A stretch of DNA of 38,064 nt, taken from Alphaproteobacteria bacterium. GTDB lineage: Bacteria; Pseudomonadota; Alphaproteobacteria; Caulobacterales; Hyphomonadaceae. The position numbers and the translations under genes were made by a program. The DNA lies in the NCBI GenBank assembly GCA_018969425.1, contig JAGWYJ010000032.1:1-38064 (forward strand), given 5' to 3'. The notes below the pieces were generated by a model. That model made no database searches. It saw only the letters and a program-made list of their open reading frames with translations, and had not been told where the DNA came from. Positions 8,615 through 16,147 of the stretch are shown piece after piece (within the stretch, counting starts at the first letter, position 1; each line of letters starts with the position of its first letter).

Positions 8615-9456
8615 CCGCCCCCGGATCCGGCGCGCCTCCGCCTTTGCGCGGAGCGCGCCTATATCTTCTGTGGGTCGCCGCTGCGTTGTTCGTGGGAGGC
8701 TGCAGTCTCCTTCTGGCGGGGCCGGCGCTCTACCGTCTGGGGCTGGCGGACGTCGGGTTCGCCATGTGGGGACTGTCAGGGATCTCGATGTGGGTCTTCG
8801 CCTCGGGAGGGGCGGTGTCTCTTGTCGCGCTTCTCGTCAATGTCATGTCCCCGCCCCGAAGGGGCGCCGCACCTGCGGCGGCCCTCGCGCTGGTCTGTCT
8901 GATCGGCGTGCTGAGGCTTCAGGCGTTCGATCTCGAGCGAGAAAGCCTTCCGCCGCTTCATGATGTCCAGACCGATTGGACGCGGCCCGTGTCCTTCACG
9001 GTCCGGGCTCTGGAGGTGCGGGAGGCGGCCGGGGCTGCGCCGATCCGCGACGATGCAGTCTTCCCCGAGGAGGCCGGCGTCTGGGCGGGACGCTCATTCT
9101 CCGAGGCTCAGTCCGTCGTCTATGATCTCAAGCCCGTGCGTGTCGGAGTTCCCCCTCCGGAGGCGACGCTCGCCGTTGCTGAGGCGGCAGAACGCCTTGG
9201 CTGGGCTGTCATGTTGAATGATCCCCCCGGAGGGCAGGTGGAGGCCGTTCACTACTCCCGCTGGTACGGTCTTGCCTCGGACATTGCTGTCCGTATCTCG
9301 CCGGATGGAAATGGCTCCAGAATTGACGTTCGCGCCGCATCCCGGCAGACGGGCCCGGACATGGGAGCAAACGCTTCCCTTATTAAGTCCCTGATCGACG
9401 AAGTTTCCTTCGCTCTCAGGGGGCGCGGAGAGCCGGAGAGCTCTCCGGCCGGGTGA
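8611..9456 (+). CDS. DUF1499 membrane protein
   Basis: The 281-aa protein has three hydrophobic helices at about residues 17-40, 50-78 and 87-104, then a soluble DUF1499 domain. The domain is recognisable from PPLHDVQTDW, the conserved SRWYGLASDIAVRI block and GSRIDVRAASR...DMGANASLI. The molecular function of DUF1499 is unknown. Its ATG overlaps the acyl-CoA ligase stop by 4 nt, so the two are made together, which suggests a link to lipid or fatty-acid handling at the membrane. An 18-bp perfect palindrome lies in its last codons. Confidence 0.85.
   Translation: MTAPGSGAPPPLRGARLYLLWVAAALFVGGCSLLLAGPALYRLGLADVGFAMWGLSGISMWVFASGGAVSLVALLVNVMSPPRRGAAPAAALALVCLIGVLRLQAFDLERESLPPLHDVQTDWTRPVSFTVRALEVREAAGAAPIRDDAVFPEEAGVWAGRSFSEAQSVVYDLKPVRVGVPPPEATLAVAEAAERLGWAVMLNDPPGGQVEAVHYSRWYGLASDIAVRISPDGNGSRIDVRAASRQTGPDMGANASLIKSLIDEVSFALRGRGEPESSPAG
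9432..9449. repeat. 18-bp perfect palindrome at the end of the DUF1499 gene
   Basis: GCCGGAGAGCTCTCCGGC is self-complementary and lies just before the DUF1499 stop. With the hairpin at 9459-9478 it forms a double structure between two convergent genes. It may act in termination or 3'-end protection. Confidence 0.45.
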
Positions 9457-9458
9457 GG

Positions 9459-9478
9459 GCGGGGCCTTGGGGCCCCGC
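9459..9478. terminator. Hairpin between convergent DUF1499 gene and oppA
   Basis: GCGGGGCC (9459-9466) pairs with GGCCCCGC (9471-9478) across a TTGG loop, 3 bp after the DUF1499 stop and 11 bp before the oppA stop. No T-run follows, but the all-GC stem and position suit a bidirectional terminator. Confidence 0.6.
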
Positions 9479-9489
9479 GTCAGGCCATC

Positions 9490-11118
9490 TCAGCCCGCAG
9501 GGGGCGCTTCGGCTTTTCGACACATGTAACGCGACCGGTGGATGTCTTCCGCGTTGTCCTCATATCCGGTGATGTTCGGATCGACGATGTCCTGAGTGAC
9601 CCGCACGAGGAGGGGCAGGACCGCAGCATCGTCCAGAAGGATTTGCTCGGCCTGTTTGAGGAGTCCTGCGCGCGCGTTGGGATCGAGTTCCTTGCTCGAC
9701 TGATCCAGGAGCGCGTCATACTTGGGGTTGGCGTAGGCTCCGTAGTTCATCGGGCCTGTCCGGCTGTCGAGAAGGTAGAGAAAATTGTAGGCGTCGTTGT
9801 AGTCGGCGACCCAGCCGGTATCGGCGACAGCGTAGTCCTTGGACTGCAGCTGGTTGTAGAGGGCCTGCGTTTCGACCTGGCGAATTTCCGGTTTGACCCA
9901 GGGGGCGATGTCCGACCAGTTCGCCTGAAGCACAGGCGCGATACGCGGATTATCGCCGGAAGCGCGATGGGCGTACTCGAATGCGAACGGGCGGTCAGGT
10001 CCGAAGCCGGCCTCTTCAAGCAGCTGCTTTGCTTTCTGGAGGCGCTGCTCTCTCGGCAGGTCAGACCATGTGAATCGCGCGCCCTCCGGATACCCGTTCA
10101 TGCCGGGAGGAACGAAGCCGTACGCTGGGAGCTGTCCGCCCTTGAGAATGTTGGCGACAATGTATTCCCGGTCCATCGCCAGCGCGAGCGCTTCGCGGAC
10201 CCGGGGATCATTGAACGGCTCACGGGTGGTGTTGGCGACGACATAGGTGGTCGCCATCATGGGCGCTATACGCGGCCAGCCGGGAAGTTTCTTTCGGGTC
10301 TCTTCGAGCTGACCGCTGGGGAAGGAGTTGTTCATGTCGATTTCGCCAGCCTGCGCTCGACGCACCATCTGGTCGTGGTCTGCGATCGGAAAGTAGACGA
10401 TCTCGCTGAAGCAGAGCTCAGAGGCTCCCGAGAACGCCTCGTTCTTCACCGATCGAATAAAATCGCCCGATCTCCATTCCGCGAGCTTATAGGGCCCGTT
10501 CACCACCAGATTAGCCGGGTCCGTCCAGTCCTCTCCGTGAACCTTCACGACATGCTCTGGGATCGGAAACGCGGTGTAATGCTTGAGGACGCCAGGCAGG
10601 TAGGGCATGGGATGCTCAAGGGTGATCTCGAGCGTGTAGTCGTCGATCGCTCGGACTCCGAGCTGGTCGGTTGGCAGTCTCCCGCCATTCACGTCGCGGG
10701 CGTTCTTGATGCCGTACTGGATCGACGCATAGACCGCGCCGACCGTCTTGGGATCGAGCAGTCTGCGGAAGCCGTAGACAAAGTCATTCGCCGTCAGCGG
10801 CGTCCCGTCTGACCAGTTGGTCTGTTTAAGCTTGAAGGTCCAGACGAGACCATCGTCGGACACGGTCCAGCTCTCCGCCACGCCAGGCACCGGACGAGCT
10901 GCGGCGTCTTCGGTGAACAGTCCGATGAACATGTCCCCGATCACGTCGTTGGCCCAGGTGCCTTCCGCCTGCTGAGGGTCGAGGCTGTCAGGATTAGCGC
11001 CGATGCCGCGCCGCAGCTGCTCGGCGGCAGGCGTTCGGGGTTCTGTCTCGCCGCACGCGCCGAGCGCGAGAACTGCAGCTGCCAGGATTCCGCTGAGCGC
11101 TGCGAACCTGTGGGCCAT
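9490..11118 (-). CDS. oppA: Oligopeptide ABC transporter substrate-binding lipoprotein (OppA type)
   Basis: This 542-aa protein is a family 5 solute-binding protein that would capture peptides in the periplasm for an Opp/Dpp-type importer. The N-terminus is a lipoprotein signal with lipobox LGAC (lipidated Cys about residue 22). Family features follow: GIGANPDSLDPQQAEG, WTVSDDGLVWTFKLK, NWSDGTPLTANDFVYGFRRL and the REPFNDPRVREALALAMDR helix. I chose the ATG at 11118 because AAAGGAGA sits 8-9 nt upstream and it gives the right signal peptide. No permease or ATPase gene is adjacent; matching oppB-oppC genes lie 9 kb away (20245-22138), also on the reverse strand. Confidence 0.92.
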   Translation of the reverse strand: MAHRFAALSGILAAAVLALGACGETEPRTPAAEQLRRGIGANPDSLDPQQAEGTWANDVIGDMFIGLFTEDAAARPVPGVAESWTVSDDGLVWTFKLKQTNWSDGTPLTANDFVYGFRRLLDPKTVGAVYASIQYGIKNARDVNGGRLPTDQLGVRAIDDYTLEITLEHPMPYLPGVLKHYTAFPIPEHVVKVHGEDWTDPANLVVNGPYKLAEWRSGDFIRSVKNEAFSGASELCFSEIVYFPIADHDQMVRRAQAGEIDMNNSFPSGQLEETRKKLPGWPRIAPMMATTYVVANTTREPFNDPRVREALALAMDREYIVANILKGGQLPAYGFVPPGMNGYPEGARFTWSDLPREQRLQKAKQLLEEAGFGPDRPFAFEYAHRASGDNPRIAPVLQANWSDIAPWVKPEIRQVETQALYNQLQSKDYAVADTGWVADYNDAYNFLYLLDSRTGPMNYGAYANPKYDALLDQSSKELDPNARAGLLKQAEQILLDDAAVLPLLVRVTQDIVDPNITGYEDNAEDIHRSRYMCRKAEAPPAG

Positions 11119-11180
11119 GGTGCGAACTCTCCTTTGTGGGGCCGTGGTCACGGACCCGGGCTTTCCTTTAACGGAAACTA

Positions 11181-11215
11181 GCGTCAGAGTGGTTGAAATT
11201 GAAAGTGCCTGACGC
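11181..11215. promoter_or_regulatory. Inverted repeat between divergent oppA and an exported-protein gene
   Basis: GCGTCAG (11181-11187) and CTGACGC (11209-11215) form a perfect 7-bp inverted repeat with a 21-bp spacer in the middle of the 127-bp divergent region. It is a possible shared operator, but such repeats arise often by chance. Confidence 0.3.
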
Positions 11216-11245
11216 CGCCTGTGTCTTAGTTAGCTGGAATTTCTG

Positions 11246-11773
11246 ATGAAAATTCTGTCAGCGCTCGCCTGCTGGGTTGGCCTTTCACTGCTCGCGCCGA
11301 TCGCGACGGCGCAGGAAAGGCCCCTTGATCCTGTTCTGGCCTGTCTTTCCATTTCCCCGGACGCAGAGCGCCTCTCCTGTTTCGATCGGGAGGTGAAACG
11401 TCTCCGGTCTGAGGAGACCGACGGCCGCCTCGCGGTCGTTACGAGCGATCAGATCCGAAGGGTCGAGACTGAAGCCTTCGGACTGAAACTCCCATCCGTT
11501 CCCGCCCTTACCGGCGGGATCCTGTCTGGCGGGGCGAAAGGGGCCGCCCCGATGGAGGCTCTCACGCTACGCGTGGATCGCCTGGAGGTTGGATCAGACG
11601 GGCGCATGCGCCTTGTGATGGAGAATGGTCAGGTCTGGCGTCAGACGGACGACATACGCCTGGGCGGGTTGGGTAAAGGGCCCTGGAGGGCTGAGATCCG
11701 CCGCGCGGCCCTCGGCAGTTATATGGTCAAGCTGGACGGTCGGACCGCATTCCGCGCGGAGCGGCGGGAGTAA
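11246..11773 (+). CDS. Exported protein of unknown function
   Basis: The 175-aa product has a clear signal peptide (MKILSALACWVGLSLLAPIA, cleavage after ATA). A short motif with two cysteines follows (LACLSISPDAERLSCFD, Cys33 and Cys45), probably a disulfide. The C-terminal half has a beta-rich pattern, VMENGQVWRQTDD and WRAEIRRAALGSYMVKLDG. This layout, an N-terminal C-x11-C-F/Y-D motif plus an 'ENGQVWRQ' domain, resembles small alphaproteobacterial periplasmic proteins of unknown role. I cannot assign a function. It is divergent from oppA and 21 bp upstream of another exported unknown, so the two are probably one operon. Confidence 0.75.
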   Translation: MKILSALACWVGLSLLAPIATAQERPLDPVLACLSISPDAERLSCFDREVKRLRSEETDGRLAVVTSDQIRRVETEAFGLKLPSVPALTGGILSGGAKGAAPMEALTLRVDRLEVGSDGRMRLVMENGQVWRQTDDIRLGGLGKGPWRAEIRRAALGSYMVKLDGRTAFRAERRE

Positions 11774-11794
11774 CCTTTCGGGACGCAGGAGCGC

Positions 11795-12415
11795 ATGAAC
11801 GCGAGATCGGTTGTCGGCGGAATGTTGACAGGGCTTGCGGTCGTCTGGCCGGCTGAACCGGCCTTCGCCGATAGCGCGTCCTGCTATGTCAGCCGCTCAG
11901 GCGATTATGGCGAGATCATCGTGACCGTGTCCGGAGGCGCGCGCGACGAGGCTCCTCTGGCCTGGGCTCCCGCGCCAGAGCGACGGCTCGAATCCGACCA
12001 CTTCGCTCCCCCGGGATTGATGCTCGAGTACTCCGGACTTGTCCCTGAGAGACTGACGAGGCCTGTGTCGGCCCAGATCCTGGTCTCGCGGGTCGCCGAC
12101 AGCACTCTGGGACCAGGCCCCTCGATTGAATCGCTGAGCGTTCGTGCGACCCTGCAGTCAGGCATGGTCATGCTCTGGTCCTGGCGCGACAGGAGGGAGG
12201 CCGAAGCCCGCCTTGCACGCAATGTGGAGCATGCGGGCGAACGTCTGGTGATTGAGCTCCTGGGGCCGGACAGACAAGTTCTGGCGAGCTCATCCTTTCT
12301 CATTCGTCCTGACGGCGCGCTTCGTGAGGCGCTTCGAGGGGCTGGCGCGGAGGCCGGCGGTCTTGAACGGTCTCCTCAAGGGGAGTGTCGCGCACGCGCG
12401 GGAGCGGGTTCCTGA
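11795..12415 (+). CDS. Exported protein of unknown function
   Basis: The 206-aa product begins with a signal peptide ending PAFA-DS. The mature part looks like a mostly beta protein with a Ser-Phe-Leu-Ile-Arg strand near the end and a low-complexity Gly/Ala/Arg tail. I recognise no family. AGGAG lies very close (3-4 nt) to the ATG at 11795. It follows the preceding exported-protein gene by 21 bp and converges with the sulfatase gene, whose stop is only 11 bp away, so transcripts from the two sides would overlap. Confidence 0.65.
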   Translation: MNARSVVGGMLTGLAVVWPAEPAFADSASCYVSRSGDYGEIIVTVSGGARDEAPLAWAPAPERRLESDHFAPPGLMLEYSGLVPERLTRPVSAQILVSRVADSTLGPGPSIESLSVRATLQSGMVMLWSWRDRREAEARLARNVEHAGERLVIELLGPDRQVLASSSFLIRPDGALREALRGAGAEAGGLERSPQGECRARAGAGS

Positions 12416-12426
12416 CAACACTTCGA

Positions 12427-13947
12427 TCAGGCGGGCGGACCGTCCGCACCTGCCTTGAGGTTCGGGAATTTCCTTACGCTGTCCTCGTAATCGCGCTGGA
12501 TCTGATCGACGCTACGTCCCCTAAACCAGCCGCTGGTGAAACCGACATGCCAAAGCTCCTTGGGGTCTGACTCAAGATGGAAGACCCAGGGATAATTGGG
12601 CTCGGTCACGACCCCGACCGACACATTCTGTCCCGGGGCGCGCACCAGACCTTCGGCCGGCTCCCTGACCTTGAAGTGGATCTTGTAGCTTCGCCACTTC
12701 ACCGCCAGCAGCTCGTCACGGTAGAAAAACATACAATGCTCGCGGGCCGACTTTTCAGCGTCGCCGAAGAGAAAAGCGCTCTGGTCCACGGAGTCGACGG
12801 CCCGGTCTGACGGAATTCGCTCAGACGCCCCGGCGAGACCGGCGAATGTCCGGTAGAAGTCCAGAAGCGAGACGATCTCATTGCTGACCCGACCCGCAGA
12901 GGTCCGGCCGGTCCAGCGGACGATGCACGGAGTTCTGACGGCGCCCTCCCATGCGCTCGCGAATTCATTCCGGAAGGGGCCGGTGTCAGACTGGCCGCCA
13001 TAATCGATGCCTACGCCCTGAAAGCTCTGGGGGCCGTTATCGCTGGCGAAGACGACGATCGTGTCCTCGTCGATCCCGGCAGCGGACAGCTCGTCGAGGA
13101 TGCGTCCGACATTATAATCGATTTCGGCGAGAACGTTCTGATACTGCGTGCGGCCCGGCTTCACGAAATCAGGATGCGCAAGCGGCGGGACATGGGGCAG
13201 GGTGAAGGGGGTATAGAGGAAAAACGGCTTCTGTTCTTTTGATTTCCGACGGATGAAATCTACTGACCTGTCCGTGACCTCGCGATCGATGAACGGTCTG
13301 TAGGCGTAGTCATAGTCGCGAAGCGTGCGGCTCGGCTCGCCCTTGCGACCCTCCATTACGGGCTGTTCCTGATAGACCGCAGGGTCGAAGTCCGGTTGCA
13401 GCGCCCAGGCTGTCTCTCCGCTCGACCGGGGTATGCCGAACCATTCGTCGAAGCCCTGCATCGTCGGCAGTCGTCCCTGAGAGGATCCGAGGTGCCATTT
13501 CCCGAAGCATGCGGTGGCGTATCCAGCGTCCGAAAGGAGCTCTGACAGCGTGTATTCCCACGTGGCGAGCCCGTCCCGACCTTCAGAAATCACCACGCGA
13601 GACGTTCCGCTCCGGATAGGCATGCGTCCGGTCATGAAGGCGGATCGTGAGGGCGTGCACTCCGGTTCGACGTTGAAGTTCGTCAGGCGCAGGCCTTCGG
13701 CTGCGAGCTTGTCGATGCGCGGCGTATTCTGTCCGCGAATAGGACCAACATAACAACTGAGATCTCCCCATCCCATATTGTCGACGAGCATGAAAACGAT
13801 GTTCGGGGCCTTTCCAGGGGATCGGGCGCTGCGGCTTCGCGTCCGGGTCTGGGCGTCTGCGCTCATCCGTGCGGAGAGGGCAAGCAGCCCTCCGCCGACG
13901 AGCAGGTCTCGTCGGCGGGCGCCCGAAGGAGGAACGGGTGACTTCAT
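12427..13947 (-). CDS. Type I sulfatase with Tat-type signal
   Basis: The 506-aa protein hydrolyses a sulfate ester using a formylglycine made from Cys97 in CTPSRSAFMTGR (CxPSR motif). Other sulfatase features are GKWHLG and VFASDNGP. The N-terminal metal site reads VDNMGWGDL, with Asn57 where most sulfatases have the second Asp. This DN variant is, as far as I recall, seen in a branch of arylsulfatase-like enzymes. The N-terminus ARRRDLLVGGGLLALSA is a twin-arginine signal, so it folds in the cytoplasm and is exported, which suits modification by the FGE next door. Start ATG 13947 has AGGAG 10 nt upstream and overlaps the FGE stop (ATGA). Confidence 0.92.
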   Translation of the reverse strand: MKSPVPPSGARRRDLLVGGGLLALSARMSADAQTRTRSRSARSPGKAPNIVFMLVDNMGWGDLSCYVGPIRGQNTPRIDKLAAEGLRLTNFNVEPECTPSRSAFMTGRMPIRSGTSRVVISEGRDGLATWEYTLSELLSDAGYATACFGKWHLGSSQGRLPTMQGFDEWFGIPRSSGETAWALQPDFDPAVYQEQPVMEGRKGEPSRTLRDYDYAYRPFIDREVTDRSVDFIRRKSKEQKPFFLYTPFTLPHVPPLAHPDFVKPGRTQYQNVLAEIDYNVGRILDELSAAGIDEDTIVVFASDNGPQSFQGVGIDYGGQSDTGPFRNEFASAWEGAVRTPCIVRWTGRTSAGRVSNEIVSLLDFYRTFAGLAGASERIPSDRAVDSVDQSAFLFGDAEKSAREHCMFFYRDELLAVKWRSYKIHFKVREPAEGLVRAPGQNVSVGVVTEPNYPWVFHLESDPKELWHVGFTSGWFRGRSVDQIQRDYEDSVRKFPNLKAGADGPPA

Positions 13948-14918
13948 GATGTTGCGCTCCTGTCGTCTGTCTCGTTGATGCTGCGGACGCATCGAAATCC
14001 GATGTGGCTGGCCCCGGTGTCGATATCCTGCGGATGTCGGGCCGCCGGCCTGTACCGGCGGCAGTAGTTCGGTGCGCACATAAATGACCCCCCTTTGAGA
14101 ACCTTTCGGGGAATACGGCCGCCGCGGGGGCGATCGAGGCTCGCCTGTGCGTTCCGGTTCCGGGGGTTGCTGAGCGCACAGCAGGACTTCGGCGGCGCCG
14201 AATCTTTATGGGGAGCGAAGTAGTCGTCGGTCCACTCCCACACATTGCCGATCATGTCGAACAGTCCGAAATCATTGGCCGGAAAAGCGCCTACCGGAGT
14301 TGTGCCGAAACCTGTCGGGTCGTCTTCAGGAGGAGAAGGAAAGTCTCCGCGCCAGGTATTCGCCATCCGGCGGCCGTCCGGATGCAGACAGTCTCCCCAC
14401 GCGTAGACCGCACCCTTGAGCCGGCCTCTCGCCGCAAACTCCCACTCCGCCTCGGTTGGAAGACGCAGCCCCGCCCAGGAGGCGTAGGCGTCCGCATCTT
14501 CAAGGGCGATGTGGACAACCGGATGGTCCGGGTGGGCGGGCCTTCCCTCCGGTCCGAAGGGGCTGCGCCAGTTCGCCCCCCGGATCAGTCGCCACCACTG
14601 AGACGGATCCCGCAGAGATGCCGGATGCGGGGGCGGCGCGAAAACCATTGAAGCTGGCTGAAGCAGGTCAGGGTCCGCATCCGGATAGTCCTCCGAGCGA
14701 AGCGCCCGCTCTGCCACGGTCTCATATCCGGTCGCATCGACAAATCGCCCGAAGGATCGGTTGGTGACCGGGGTTCGCTGTATGAAGAAGGGATCGACAT
14801 CGACCAGACGCACGGGAGATTCTTCGGGGTAGAAGCCGTCGCATCCCATCAGGAACCGCCCTCCCGAGATGGAGACCAGATCCGCTTCCGAGGGGGGCTG
14901 GCGGTGGGTCCGTTCCAT
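13944..14918 (-). CDS. Formylglycine-generating enzyme (SUMF1/FGE)
   Basis: FGE oxidises the active-site cysteine of sulfatases to formylglycine, using oxygen and copper. This is a true FGE, not just a relative: both catalytic cysteines are present in GGSFMCAPNYCRRYRPAARH (Cys281, Cys286 of 324). The family blocks GGRFLMGCDGFYPEE, RLPTEAEWEFAARG and DMIGNVWEWTDDYF are intact. I prefer ATG 14918 over the upstream ATG 14963, because GGAG precedes 14918 and the upstream ATG lies inside the predicted -10 box (14953-14962). It is the first gene of a two-gene operon with the sulfatase. It probably also serves the second sulfatase at 18748-20205. Confidence 0.93.
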   Translation of the reverse strand: MERTHRQPPSEADLVSISGGRFLMGCDGFYPEESPVRLVDVDPFFIQRTPVTNRSFGRFVDATGYETVAERALRSEDYPDADPDLLQPASMVFAPPPHPASLRDPSQWWRLIRGANWRSPFGPEGRPAHPDHPVVHIALEDADAYASWAGLRLPTEAEWEFAARGRLKGAVYAWGDCLHPDGRRMANTWRGDFPSPPEDDPTGFGTTPVGAFPANDFGLFDMIGNVWEWTDDYFAPHKDSAPPKSCCALSNPRNRNAQASLDRPRGGRIPRKVLKGGSFMCAPNYCRRYRPAARHPQDIDTGASHIGFRCVRSINETDDRSATS

Positions 14919-14952
14919 GGGGCGAGGACTCCATCCCTCATCGTCACACGGG

Positions 14953-14962
14953 AATGCTAGCA
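14953..14962 (-). promoter_or_regulatory. Extended -10 box of the FGE-sulfatase operon
   Basis: Reverse-strand TGCTAGCATT supplies TGC plus a -10 hexamer TAGCAT, 20 nt after the AraC half-site. The start would be near 14947, about 29 nt before ATG 14918. Nearly the same element, TGCTAGCCTT, stands in the matching place before the decarboxylase operon (16103-16112). Confidence 0.55.
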
Positions 14963-14979
14963 TGCGTGGCTGGAGAGAC

Positions 14980-15016
14980 TTGATAATCAGCGTCGCAAGA
15001 TTGATAATTCACGACA
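14980..15016. promoter_or_regulatory. AraC-type operator, two direct half-sites 21 bp apart
   Basis: Half-site 1 is TTGATAATCAGCGTCG (14980-14995) and half-site 2 is TTGATAATTCACGACA (15001-15016). They start exactly 21 bp apart, two helical turns, as AraC-family sites usually do. Half-site 2 plus one base before it recurs exactly, inverted, before the decarboxylase operon. The proximal half-site abuts the -35 position of the FGE-sulfatase promoter. The operator lies only 21 nt before the araC-type start codon, so autoregulation is likely. Confidence 0.75.
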
Positions 15017-15037
15017 AAATGACGCTCGGGAGACGAG

Positions 15038-16042
15038 ATGCGGGAGTGGGTCCGGGTTCGCGCGCTGTCAGGGTTTGAGTCCTACGTCGATGAGCAGGGC
15101 GGACGGGCGCGCACCATACTCTCCCGACTTGGGCTGACACGCAGACAGCTGTCGGATCCTGAGGGCTGGATCCCGTTGCAGAGCGTTCTCCGGGCGTTCG
15201 AGATGGCCGCCCGGGAACTGGCGACCCCGGATTTCGGCTACCGATTTTCTAAGTATCGCGACTTCGGGTTTCTGGGCCCCGTTTTCATAGCCGCCCGTCA
15301 CAGCCCGGACGTCAGAAGCGCGCTGGAGTGTCTGACACGGTATTTCGGCATTCAGAACACGGGAGTGCGCTTCACACTGACTGTTGAGGCGGGACGAGCC
15401 GTACGCGGCTATCACGTCAATTCGTCCCTCAGGAAGACGGCGGATCAGTGGATTGAGGAATCGCTGACGACCTTTCCCGTTCTTCTGGAGGCTCTCTCGG
15501 GGCGTGAGCCGAGGGTCTCACGGATTCTCATGCGGCATGCCCCAAACCGCTCAATCAGGATTTATCGTCAGCAATTCGAAGCTGAAGTCCTGTTCAATCA
15601 GGCCATCGACGCAGTGGAGTTCGACGCAGACATCCTCGACTGTCCCCAGCCTTATCGAGACGCGCAGCTTCACGGTTATCTTCGCGACTATCTCGAATCG
15701 AGGTTGGCGGGCGGTGTTGAGGATATCGAGATGGTGGTGGCGACTGTTCTGGAGACCCTGATCCCCGCCCATCAGGGACGGATCGAAGCGGTGTCTGAGC
15801 AGCTCGGCCTTCATCCGAGAGCGCTTCAGCGTCGCCTGAAGGCGAGGGGACTGAAATTTGCGGATATCCTCGATGAGCGGCGGCGACTGATTTCCGAACG
15901 ATTGCTGCTCAAGGGAGGAATGCCGCTCGGAGAGATAGCCGCTCACGTGGGCTATTCTGAGCAAAGCGCTTTCAATCACGCCTTCCGACGTTGGCGGGGC
16001 ATGGCTCCCGGAGACTGGCTCGAGCGGCATGCAGAGCCGTGA
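15038..16042 (+). CDS. AraC-family transcriptional regulator (OruR/ArgR-like architecture)
   Basis: The 334-aa protein has an N-terminal arabinose-binding-type effector domain (PF12625-like; GWIPLQSVLRAFEMAA, FGFLGPVFIAARHSPDVRSA) and a C-terminal double helix-turn-helix (about residues 245-330: RIEAVSEQLGLHPRALQRRL, then GEIAAHVGYSEQSAFNHAFR). Relatives with this architecture, such as OruR, often respond to amino acids or related compounds. GGAG stands 6 nt before the ATG. It is divergent from the FGE-sulfatase operon and in line with the decarboxylase operon. The paired half-sites in both promoters make it the obvious local activator. The effector is unknown. Confidence 0.92.
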   Translation: MREWVRVRALSGFESYVDEQGGRARTILSRLGLTRRQLSDPEGWIPLQSVLRAFEMAARELATPDFGYRFSKYRDFGFLGPVFIAARHSPDVRSALECLTRYFGIQNTGVRFTLTVEAGRAVRGYHVNSSLRKTADQWIEESLTTFPVLLEALSGREPRVSRILMRHAPNRSIRIYRQQFEAEVLFNQAIDAVEFDADILDCPQPYRDAQLHGYLRDYLESRLAGGVEDIEMVVATVLETLIPAHQGRIEAVSEQLGLHPRALQRRLKARGLKFADILDERRRLISERLLLKGGMPLGEIAAHVGYSEQSAFNHAFRRWRGMAPGDWLERHAEP

Positions 16043-16047
16043 GACTT

Positions 16048-16085
16048 TGTCGCCCATGATCAAGCTTGTGTCGTGAATTATCAAT
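16048..16085. promoter_or_regulatory. AraC-type operator before the decarboxylase operon
   Basis: On the reverse strand the half-sites read TTGATAATTCACGACA (16084-16069) and TTGATCATGGGCGACA (16063-16048), 21 bp apart. The first is identical to half-site 2 of the other operator; with one extra base (16085) the match is 17 bp. Orientation relative to the controlled gene is the same in both promoters, and the proximal half-site abuts the -35 position. Confidence 0.75.
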
Positions 16086-16102
16086 GCAGGTCAGGGGCGG
16101 CT

Positions 16103-16112
16103 TGCTAGCCTT
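16103..16112 (+). promoter_or_regulatory. Extended -10 box of the decarboxylase operon
   Basis: TGCTAGCCTT gives TGC plus the hexamer TAGCCT. It begins 17 nt after the operator and 45 nt before the ATG, so a start near 16118 leaves a leader of about 30 nt. No good -35 box exists, as expected for an activator-dependent promoter. Confidence 0.5.
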
Positions 16113-16147
16113 CGCCTCATTGATCGGATCTGCATGAGGCGGACGCC

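Noticed and set aside
9538-10812. 424-codon forward open frame opposite oppA
   Set aside because: Antisense to the binding-protein gene, with no domain and no start signal.
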